A stretch of DNA of 32,933 nucleotides, taken from contig CAMPJI010000020.1 of assembly GCA_946886865.1 (NCBI GenBank), positions 1 through 32,933 on the forward strand. Reading direction: 5' to 3'. This document shows, in pieces, positions 7,627-15,129 of this stretch. The position numbers were made by a program, and so were the translations under genes. Under the pieces are notes generated by a model that saw only the letters and a list, made by a program, of their open reading frames with translations, ran no database searches and had not been told where the DNA came from. This DNA is from an uncultured Lysobacterales bacterium (GTDB taxonomy: Bacteria > Pseudomonadota > Gammaproteobacteria > Xanthomonadales > Xanthomonadaceae). Positions within the stretch are counted from its first letter, which is position 1. Every line of letters starts with the position of its first letter.

Positions 7627-8564
7627 ATCGCCTGACCCTGACGTGGGCGATCGCGGTGGGTCTTGCCGCCTTGGGCGGCCCGGTGGCCGCGCAGGAGGCC
7701 GGTGCCGACCTCACCCAGCGACTCACTGCCCTTGAGGCGAATGCCGAATTCAATGGCATGGCCGCCTACGAGCGCCTGCAGGCGCGACAGGCATTGGACA
7801 CCCTGGCCGCCGCCGGCGGTCGCGAGCGCGACGGTGCCCGCTACGTGGCCGAGCGCCGCGTGCGCATCGCCGAGGTGGCCGCCAGCACCGCGGCCGCACA
7901 GCGCGAGATCGACCGGCTTGATCGCGAACGGGCCGAGCTGCTGATCGAAGCCAGCCGCCAGGACGCCGCCCAGGCCCGTGCCGAGGCCGAGCTGCTGCGC
8001 ATGGAAGCACGCATCCAGGCCGAAGAGGCCGCGCGCCTGCGCGAGCAGGCGATGTCGAGCGAAGAGGCGATGCAGGACGTCGAGGCGGCGCTGGAAGGCG
8101 TGGCCGGGGCCCAGAGCGCCCGGCTGCAGGCCGCGCGCGAACGCGAAGCGGCGCTGGCGCGCGAGGAGGCGGCATTGATGGCCGGGGGCGACCTGCCGCC
8201 GTCGAGTCGCGAGGGCGGCGCCGAGGTCTTCACGCTGGCCGGCGACGCGTTCGGCTCGGGCCAGGCCACGCTCACCGCCGGCGCCGCGTCCAGTGTCCGG
8301 GCCTTGGCGGCGTACCTGCAGGCCGGGGGCAAAGCGTCCATCCGCGTCGACGGCCACACCGACAGCCAGGGCCAGCCCGAAGCCAATCGCGCGCTGTCGC
8401 AGCGCCGCGCGGATGCGGTGCGGCAGGCGCTGGTCGACGCCGGCGTGCCGGCCTCGCGCATCCGTGCGGTCGGCCATGGTGCCGACGAACCCGTCGCCGA
8501 CAATGGGACGGCCCAGGGCCGGGCCCGGAACCGCCGGGTCGAAGTGCGCGTCTCCGGCGGCTGA
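7623..8564 (+). CDS. OmpA-family protein with long coiled coil, DUF4398 partner
   Basis: A 313-residue envelope protein. Residues 1-23 form a signal peptide (MNRLTLTWAIAVGLAALGGP, cleaved near VAAQ-EA). Residues about 40-190 are a charged Ala/Glu/Arg coiled coil. Residues about 200-313 are an OmpA/MotB C-terminal domain with the peptidoglycan-binding signature GHTDSQGQPEANRALSQRRA and the closing GRARNRRVEV. There is no beta-barrel, so it is a periplasmic linker between peptidoglycan and something else rather than a porin. GTG at 7623 overlaps the TGA of the lipoprotein gene. The pair could tether the outer membrane to the wall; this is inference from the lipoprotein plus peptidoglycan-binding combination. 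Confidence 0.88.
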   Translation: MNRLTLTWAIAVGLAALGGPVAAQEAGADLTQRLTALEANAEFNGMAAYERLQARQALDTLAAAGGRERDGARYVAERRVRIAEVAASTAAAQREIDRLDRERAELLIEASRQDAAQARAEAELLRMEARIQAEEAARLREQAMSSEEAMQDVEAALEGVAGAQSARLQAAREREAALAREEAALMAGGDLPPSSREGGAEVFTLAGDAFGSGQATLTAGAASSVRALAAYLQAGGKASIRVDGHTDSQGQPEANRALSQRRADAVRQALVDAGVPASRIRAVGHGADEPVADNGTAQGRARNRRVEVRVSGG

Positions 8565-8932
8565 ACAGGCGATCTCGAATCACGCGCGGTGCGGGTTCAT
8601 CGCCTGCTTAGCAAGCTGACTGCGGCGCACATCCCGCGGTTGAGCGGGCGTGGCGTCCAGCATGGCGCCCGCCCGTCGGCGATGCGACGGGCTGCGCTTG
8701 TCGGCCCGTGGATGCAGGAGTAGCGTCGGATACCCAGGTGGCTTCCAACCGCCTGGCGATGAGTCGAGTCGATGACCCAAGCGCCCCTGCCGCAGGACCT
8801 TGCCGACGTGGACCAGCGTCCGGCCGGCCTGTGCAACCCGGCCCCGGCCATCCGCCCGACAGCCCCAGCGATCCCCCCGCAACGCCCTGGCCTCCGGCCG
8901 GGGCGTTTGCATTCGTGCTGAAGGAGGCTTTC
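8565..8932. other. Non-coding gap with several hairpins
   Basis: A 368-base stretch without a credible gene. It contains a perfect 8-bp stem GCCCGTCG (8671-8678)/CGACGGGC (8685-8692) with a 6-base loop, and the 12-bp hairpin at 8881-8907 described separately. The frame continuous with the DUF465 gene is open from 8708 but is proline-rich and not family-like. A small RNA or a long leader is possible; neither can be shown from sequence alone. Confidence 0.5.
8881..8907 (+). promoter_or_regulatory. 12-bp hairpin in the leader of the DUF465 gene
   Basis: AACGCCCTGGCC (8881-8892) pairs with GGCCGGGGCGTT (8896-8907) over 12 bp with one T-G wobble and the 3-base loop TCC. It ends 13 bases before the AAGGAGG ribosome site. 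The tail TTTGC is too short for a strong terminator, so it may be a partial terminator, an attenuator, or an mRNA 5' stabiliser. Confidence 0.5.
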
Positions 8933-9148
8933 ATGTTCGAAGAACAACCGCAGCCTGAAATCGACGCGCTGATCAAGGCCAACCCCGAATTCAAACAGCT
9001 CTACCAACGCCACCAGGTGCTCGACAAGAAGGTGATGGACGCCGAACTGGGCGTGCTGCCGATCGATGACCTCACCCTGGGGCAGATGAAGCGCGAGAAG
9101 CTGGCTGCGAAGGACCGCCTGGTCCGGCTGTACGACGCCCAGCACTGA
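8933..9148 (+). CDS. DUF465 / YdcH-family small helical protein
   Basis: A 71-residue protein of the YdcH/DUF465 family (short antiparallel helical hairpin, function unknown). The family pattern shows in NPEFKQLYQRHQVLDKKV and the terminal LKREKLAAKDRL-like helix (here QMKREKLAAKDRLVRLYD). The start is ATG at 8933, fixed by the strong AAGGAGG ribosome site at 8921-8927; the same frame is open upstream but is unlike the family. It stands alone between the OmpA-domain gene and CBS, with a marked hairpin on either side. Confidence 0.9.
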   Translation: MFEEQPQPEIDALIKANPEFKQLYQRHQVLDKKVMDAELGVLPIDDLTLGQMKREKLAAKDRLVRLYDAQH

Positions 9149-9203
9149 AGCCTGACGTCGCGGCCCGGGCGGGGTACCTCGTCGGCCCTCCCGGATCGCG
9201 GCC

Positions 9204-9250
9204 CCGGAGCCGCCGCGGCTGCCAGCGAGGCAGTCGCGGCGGCGGTCCGG
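9204..9250. repeat. Long imperfect inverted repeat between DUF465 gene and CBS gene
   Basis: Inner stem 9209-9223 with 9229-9243: 15 bp including one G-T wobble, loop AGCGA. An outer CCGGA (9204-9208)/TCCGG (9246-9250) extends it past a two-base bulge, so about 20 bp in all. No T-run follows on either strand. It could be a processed mRNA 3' end, a REP-type element, or a protein site. Confidence 0.6.
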
Positions 9251-9298
9251 TCCGGCGTGCACGGCCCTTGCGGGGGTGGCGCCGCCGAATGCACCGGC

Positions 9299-9327
9299 CG
9301 GACACCCACCGCCACCTCCCTTAGAAT
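9299..9327 (+). promoter_or_regulatory. Possible promoter of the CBS gene
   Basis: CGGACA (9299-9304) and TAGAAT (9322-9327) are 17 bases apart, placing a start about 40 bases before the ATG at 9373. The -10 is good and the -35 is partial. Confidence 0.35.
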
Positions 9328-9372
9328 CCCCCGGCCTGCCGCGGCGTCCGCGGCGCTGCCGTTGTCCTGCGC

Positions 9373-10749
<1,377 letters not shown>

Positions 10750-10813
10750 CCCGGGTAAGCAAAGCGCACCCGGGGCCCCAGCCCGACCGGGCCCTTCACT
10801 TGTTCAGTTGCAA

Positions 10814-10842
10814 GGGCCTGCCAAGGCCGGGCGGGCAGGCCC
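10814..10842. repeat. Inverted repeat after the CBS gene
   Basis: GGGCCTGCC (10814-10822) and GGCAGGCCC (10834-10842) form a 9-bp stem with an 11-base loop, 64 bases after the CBS stop and just upstream of the TAGAAT box of the next gene. No T-run follows; it may limit read-through or be a regulator site. Confidence 0.5.
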
Positions 10843-10848
10843 GGATGG

Positions 10849-10877
10849 TAGAATCCGCGGCCGCGCATGGCCGCGGA
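10849..10877 (+). promoter_or_regulatory. Putative -10 box and adjoining 9-bp inverted repeat before the metB-like gene
   Basis: TAGAAT (10849-10854) resembles a -10 box, though no -35 is visible at standard spacing. It runs straight into TCCGCGGCC (10854-10862), GCGCAT, GGCCGCGGA (10869-10877), a perfect 9-bp inverted repeat covering the likely transcription start and ending 3 bases before the ribosome site GAAGGA. This placement suits an operator or a leader hairpin that controls sulfur amino-acid genes and, by read-through, the LPS locus. Confidence 0.4.
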
Positions 10878-10891
10878 CGTGAAGGATTTTG

Positions 10892-12079
10892 ATGAGCACT
10901 GACACCCCCCACGGCGGCCCGCACAAGCAGGGCCTTGGCACGCTGGCGATCCACGCCGGCCAGTCGCCGGACCCCAGCACCGGCGCCGTGATGACGCCGA
11001 TTTATGCGACCTCGACCTACGTGCAGTCCAGCCCGGGCGAGCACCAGGGCTTCGAGTACTCGCGCAGCCACAACCCGACCCGGTTCGCCTACGAGCGGTG
11101 CGTGGCGGCGCTGGAAGGCGGCACCCGCGGTTTCGCGTTCGCGTCCGGGCTGGCGGCGACCTCGACGATCCTGGAGATGCTCGACACGGGCAGCCACGTG
11201 ATCGCGATGGATGACGTCTACGGCGGCACCTACCGCCTGTTCGAGCGCGTGCGCCGCCGCAGCGCCGGCCTGGATTTCAGCTGGGTCGACCTGGCGGACG
11301 CAGCCGCGTTCGAGGCTGCGATCCGGCCCGAAACCAAGATGGTCTGGATCGAGACCCCCACCAACCCGCTGCTCAAGCTGGTGGACATCGCGCAGATCGC
11401 CGCGATCGCCCGCAAGCGCGGCCTCATCGTGGTGGTGGACAACACCTTCAGCTCGCCGATCCTGCAGCGCCCGCTGGAACACGGCGCGCACATCGTCATG
11501 CACTCCGCCACCAAGTACCTCAACGGGCACTCGGACATGGTCGGCGGCATGGTGGTGGTCGGCGACGATGCCGAACTGGCCGAGCAGATGGCGTTCCTGC
11601 AGAACTCCATCGGCGGCGTGCAGGGCCCGTTCGACAGCTTCCTCGCCCTGCGCGGACTGAAGACCCTGCACCTGCGCATGAAGGCCCACTGCGAGAACGC
11701 CCAAGCCCTGGCCGCATGGCTGGAAGGCCACCCGGCGATCGAAAAGGTCATCTACCCGGGTCTGGCGTCGCACCCGCAGCATGAGCTGGCCAGGCGCCAG
11801 ATGGACGGCTTCGGCGGCATGGTGTCGATCGTCCTCAAGGGCGGCCTCGACGCCGCCAGGCGCTTCTGCGAGCGCACCGAGCTGTTCGCGCTGGCCGAGT
11901 CGCTCGGCGGCGTGGAAAGCCTGGTCAACCACCCGGCGATCATGACCCATGCCTCCGTGCCGGCCGAGCGGCGCGCGCAGCTGGGGCTGTCGGATGGACT
12001 GGTTCGATTGTCGGTGGGCGTGGAAAGCTGCGAGGACCTGCGAGCCGACCTGGAGCGCGCGCTGGAGTCGCGTCAATGA
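10892..12079 (+). CDS. metB: Cystathionine gamma-lyase / gamma-synthase family PLP enzyme
   Basis: A 395-residue Cys/Met-metabolism PLP enzyme. PLP lysine K208 lies in HSATKYLNGHSDMVGG; other hallmarks are GLGTLAIHAGQSPD, PIYATSTYVQ, EYSRSHNPTR, FASGLAATSTIL and SLGGVESLVNHPA. ATG at 10892 follows GAAGGA by 6 bases. Xanthomonas homologues are annotated metB and used as the left marker of the LPS locus, but a neighbouring cystathionine beta-synthase favours the lyase reaction (cystathionine to cysteine). Sequence alone cannot separate lyase from synthase. Its TGA overlaps the ATG of wzm (ATGA), so the exporter can be translated from the same message. Confidence 0.92.
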   Translation: MSTDTPHGGPHKQGLGTLAIHAGQSPDPSTGAVMTPIYATSTYVQSSPGEHQGFEYSRSHNPTRFAYERCVAALEGGTRGFAFASGLAATSTILEMLDTGSHVIAMDDVYGGTYRLFERVRRRSAGLDFSWVDLADAAAFEAAIRPETKMVWIETPTNPLLKLVDIAQIAAIARKRGLIVVVDNTFSSPILQRPLEHGAHIVMHSATKYLNGHSDMVGGMVVVGDDAELAEQMAFLQNSIGGVQGPFDSFLALRGLKTLHLRMKAHCENAQALAAWLEGHPAIEKVIYPGLASHPQHELARRQMDGFGGMVSIVLKGGLDAARRFCERTELFALAESLGGVESLVNHPAIMTHASVPAERRAQLGLSDGLVRLSVGVESCEDLRADLERALESRQ

Positions 12080-12909
12080 CATCTCCTGCCGGAATGACCG
12101 GCACTCTTTCGGCGCGGCCGGCGGGACTTTTTGCCAGCCTGGTCGAGAGCCTGAAGTCGCCATCCTTCTGGATGTACTCCAGCTGGCTCGACCTGGTAAC
12201 CCGATATCGTGGCTCATTGCTCGGCTTGGCTTGGTTGTGCCTTCCCACCGCGATCTTCGTGCTTTTGCTCGGCAACGTGTATTCGCGACTGATGGGCTAT
12301 CCCATCGAGACGTACATGCCGTACCTGGCCACGGGTTACGTGGTCTGGCGGTTCATGCTTCAAGTTATCAATGAGTCCGCGGGCGCATTCGCATCCCACA
12401 AGGCGTTCATCATGGATGGCCGGGTACGTTTGACCGACTTCATTCTGCGCTCGTTCACCAAGGCCGGACTGCAGATGCTGTTCGGCCTGGTCGTGGTGGT
12501 CCCGGTCGTACTCTGGTACCAATCCTGGGAAGGCATCGCATCGCTCGCGACCATTGCGATCACCATGCCGCTCCTGCTGGCCAATTTGTTCTGGGTAGCC
12601 GTCTGCATCGGGCTTGTCGGTGCGCGGTTTCCTGACACCAAGGATGCCATCGGCACCGTTCTGGTGGCTGGGTTCCTGCTGACCCCCATCCTTTGGATGA
12701 TTGATCGTTTTCCGCCCGACTCATTGCGCGGGATGCTGGCGCGACTCAATCCGGCATTCCATCTGGTGGACTTGGTTCGCGCACCAGTTCTGGGGCACGC
12801 GCCGGAGCAGGCGTCGATCATCGTCGCCTGCATGATGGCCGTGGTGGGGTGGCTGCTTGCGGCGCTTCTCTATCGGCGGTATGCGCGCTTCGTCGCGCTG
12901 TGGGTCTGA
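12076..12909 (+). CDS. wzm: Polysaccharide ABC exporter permease Wzm
   Basis: A 277-residue ABC-2 family inner-membrane permease for export of lipid-linked polysaccharide. After a short cytoplasmic N terminus (SFWMYSSWLDLVTRYRGSLLGLAW, the typical amphipathic segment broken by a Ser/Arg turn) about six hydrophobic spans follow, ending YARFVALWV. The family pattern LVTRYRGSLLG...LLGNVYSRLM...PYLATGYVVWRF is clear. Start ATG at 12076 overlaps the stop of the metB-like gene. wzt follows after 8 bases. The pair exports the glycan made by the genes to the right. In Xanthomonas LPS loci wzm-wzt also follow metB directly. Confidence 0.93.
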   Translation: MTSPAGMTGTLSARPAGLFASLVESLKSPSFWMYSSWLDLVTRYRGSLLGLAWLCLPTAIFVLLLGNVYSRLMGYPIETYMPYLATGYVVWRFMLQVINESAGAFASHKAFIMDGRVRLTDFILRSFTKAGLQMLFGLVVVVPVVLWYQSWEGIASLATIAITMPLLLANLFWVAVCIGLVGARFPDTKDAIGTVLVAGFLLTPILWMIDRFPPDSLRGMLARLNPAFHLVDLVRAPVLGHAPEQASIIVACMMAVVGWLLAALLYRRYARFVALWV

Positions 12910-12917
12910 CCTTGGAC

Positions 12918-13760
12918 ATGAATGTAAGCGTGATAGCGCGCGACCTGGCGCTCGAGGTTCCCAATTTCGTCAAACGTACCCCGGCGGCCTCAGGCTGGGT
13001 GCGCGAAGTGCTGTCGGAAGCATTCGTACGCTCGAGCCGGGAGTACCGGACGATTCTGGATGGCCTTGATTTCAGGTTCGACGATGGAGACCGCGTTGCG
13101 ATCCTGGGGCGTAACGGGGCAGGCAAGACGACGCTCCTCCGGGTCTTGAGCGGCGCGTTCCAACCTACCAGCGGCAGCGTCGTCCTTAACGGGACCAGAC
13201 AGGCACTTCTCAATTTGTCCCTTGGCTTCAATCAGAACGCCACGGTACGCGAGAATATTTTCCTTCGCGGTACCGCAATGGGCTTTTCCTTGTCGACCAT
13301 GTCGGAGCTGGCCGGCACGATTCTCGACTTCGCCGGGTTGTCTACTGTCGCCCAGCATCGCCTGCTAACGCTCTCATCCGGCCAGCGCATGCGGCTTGGC
13401 TTCGCCATTTCCACCGCTGTCCAGCACGACATCATGCTGATGGACGAATGGTTCGGTGCCGGTGATGCCAGCTTTGTCAGCAAGGCGCGAGCACGTCTTT
13501 CGGATCGTGTCGATGGCTGTCGCATCATGGTCATGGCCAGCCACAACCTTGGGACAGTCAGGAAAACCTGTAATCGAGGACTCGTCCTCGATGGCGGCAG
13601 ACAGGTGTTCCTTGGCCCTGTTGAGGAGGCCATCGATGCGTACAAGGAAATCTACCAAGCGCTGCCCGGCTACGTACCCCGGCGTGAAAAGCGCCCGGTG
13701 AACGCGAAGAAGCGGAAGGCCGCAGCTCCCAGGGACCGGGGTAAGACGCCAGCCGCGTAA
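12918..13760 (+). CDS. wzt: Polysaccharide ABC exporter ATPase Wzt, short form
   Basis: A 280-residue ABC ATPase paired with Wzm. Walker A is GRNGAGKTT (64-72), the signature is LSSGQ (152-156, a variant of LSGGQ), Walker B is IMLMDEWFGAGD, and the H-loop is in MVMASHN. The N-terminal VPNFVKRT..YRTILDGLDFRF part is typical of O-antigen/capsule ATPases. It ends soon after the ATPase core with a basic tail (KRPVNAKKRKAAAPRDRGK), so the C-terminal carbohydrate-binding domain of chain-capping Wzt types is missing; chain length is probably not controlled by a terminal cap read by Wzt. ATG at 12918 was chosen over earlier in-frame codons inside wzm. Confidence 0.92.
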   Translation: MNVSVIARDLALEVPNFVKRTPAASGWVREVLSEAFVRSSREYRTILDGLDFRFDDGDRVAILGRNGAGKTTLLRVLSGAFQPTSGSVVLNGTRQALLNLSLGFNQNATVRENIFLRGTAMGFSLSTMSELAGTILDFAGLSTVAQHRLLTLSSGQRMRLGFAISTAVQHDIMLMDEWFGAGDASFVSKARARLSDRVDGCRIMVMASHNLGTVRKTCNRGLVLDGGRQVFLGPVEEAIDAYKEIYQALPGYVPRREKRPVNAKKRKAAAPRDRGKTPAA

Positions 13761-13812
13761 CGGCGCTCATTGCACGAAAAAAAAATGGATCGGTTACCAG
13801 GAATCAATCGAT

Positions 13813-15084
13813 ATGAATCAGACGGACAACACATCGCAAGCCCGCCCCACGTCACTGGCGGTGATAGGCCTGGGCTACATCGGTCTGCCTACTGCCGCCA
13901 TGTTCGCGTCGACGGGTGTGGATGTGACCGGCGTGGACATCAATCCCAAAGCCGTCGCCGCGGTGAATGCGGGAACAGCGCACATCGAGGAGGGCGAGCT
14001 CGATGAACTCGTGGGGCGTTGCGTCAAGGCGGGCATGCTTCGCGCGACCACGACTCCGGTACAGGCCGATGCTTTCATCATTGCAGTCCCTACCCCCGTA
14101 GGTCATGACCAGGAGCGGACGCCGGATGTTACGTATGTCCGTGCCGCGGGCGAGGCGATCGCTCCGCATCTCAAAAAAGGTGATCTTGTCATCCTCGAGT
14201 CAACGTCCCCCGTTGGGACGACCGGGATGCTGGCCGAGCTCTTCGCCAACGCGCGTCCCGACTTGAGCTTTCCGCAGCAGAAGGGAGAAGAGGCCGATGT
14301 CTGCATCGCCTATTGCCCTGAGCGCATCATTCCGGGGCGCATGCTCCAGGAGCTGGTGGAGAACGACCGGATCATTGGTGGAATGACGGCGCGATGCTCC
14401 GAGCGTGCTGCGCGTTTGTACGGCGCGTTCGTACGAGGCACCTGCCACCTGTCTGACGACCGGACCGCCGAGATGGTCAAGTTGACCGAGAACGCGTTCC
14501 GGGACGTCAACATCGCATTCGCCAACGAGTTGTCGATGATCTGCTCCGATCTCTCGTTGGATGCATGGAAGGTCATCGAGCTGGCGAACCGGCACCCCCG
14601 CGTCAATATCCTCAATCCCGGGCCCGGCGTGGGAGGTCACTGCATTGCGGTCGACCCGTGGTTCATCGTGGCCAGTGCGCCAGAACGTTCGCGCCTGATT
14701 CGCGCGACACGCGAGATCAACGACGGCAAGACGCAATTCGTCATCGACCAGGTCGAGCAGGCGATGAAGCGCTGGCCCGACGCACAGGTGGCCTGCCTGG
14801 GACTGACGTACAAGCCCGACGTGGATGACTTCCGCGAAAGCCCGGCGTTCTCGATTGCTGAATCCCTTACGTCAAAGCATGGCGATCGCATTCTCTCCAG
14901 CGATCCCTACGCGGATGCGTTGGATGACAGCATGCGGCAACGTGCGGGCCTCAACCTGGTGGCTGCCGAAGAGGCGTTTGCCAAGGCCGGGATTGTCGTC
15001 CTGCTGGTAGGGCACACCGCCTTCCGTGCCTTTCCGCGGCCTGAAGGCAAGCACCTGGTGGATACCGTCGGATATTGGCGATAG
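13813..15084 (+). CDS. wecC: UDP-N-acetyl-D-mannosamine dehydrogenase
   Basis: A 423-residue cytoplasmic NAD-dependent enzyme that oxidises UDP-ManNAc twice to UDP-ManNAcA. The N-terminal Rossmann motif is AVIGLGYIGLPTA, followed by AVPTPVG and ESTSPVGTTG; the catalytic cysteine is C277 in GPGVGGHCIAVDP; the C-terminal UDP-binding part has LGLTYKPDVDDFRESPA. YCPERIIPGRM with RIIGG is typical of WecC rather than UDP-glucose dehydrogenase, and close relatives acting on UDP-GlcNAc or UDP-GalNAc cannot be ruled out. The epimerase WecB is not in the window, so UDP-ManNAc must come from elsewhere. It starts at ATG 13813, 52 bases after wzt. Confidence 0.9.
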   Translation: MNQTDNTSQARPTSLAVIGLGYIGLPTAAMFASTGVDVTGVDINPKAVAAVNAGTAHIEEGELDELVGRCVKAGMLRATTTPVQADAFIIAVPTPVGHDQERTPDVTYVRAAGEAIAPHLKKGDLVILESTSPVGTTGMLAELFANARPDLSFPQQKGEEADVCIAYCPERIIPGRMLQELVENDRIIGGMTARCSERAARLYGAFVRGTCHLSDDRTAEMVKLTENAFRDVNIAFANELSMICSDLSLDAWKVIELANRHPRVNILNPGPGVGGHCIAVDPWFIVASAPERSRLIRATREINDGKTQFVIDQVEQAMKRWPDAQVACLGLTYKPDVDDFRESPAFSIAESLTSKHGDRILSSDPYADALDDSMRQRAGLNLVAAEEAFAKAGIVVLLVGHTAFRAFPRPEGKHLVDTVGYWR

Positions 15085-15129
15085 TTCCCATAGGCGCCCG
15101 CTGCTTCATCCTTGCCAGTCTGGTTGTAC

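Noticed and set aside
8708..8932. N-terminal extension of the DUF465 protein
   Set aside because: The frame is open, but the sequence is proline-rich and unlike the family, and a strong AAGGAGG site fixes the start at 8933.
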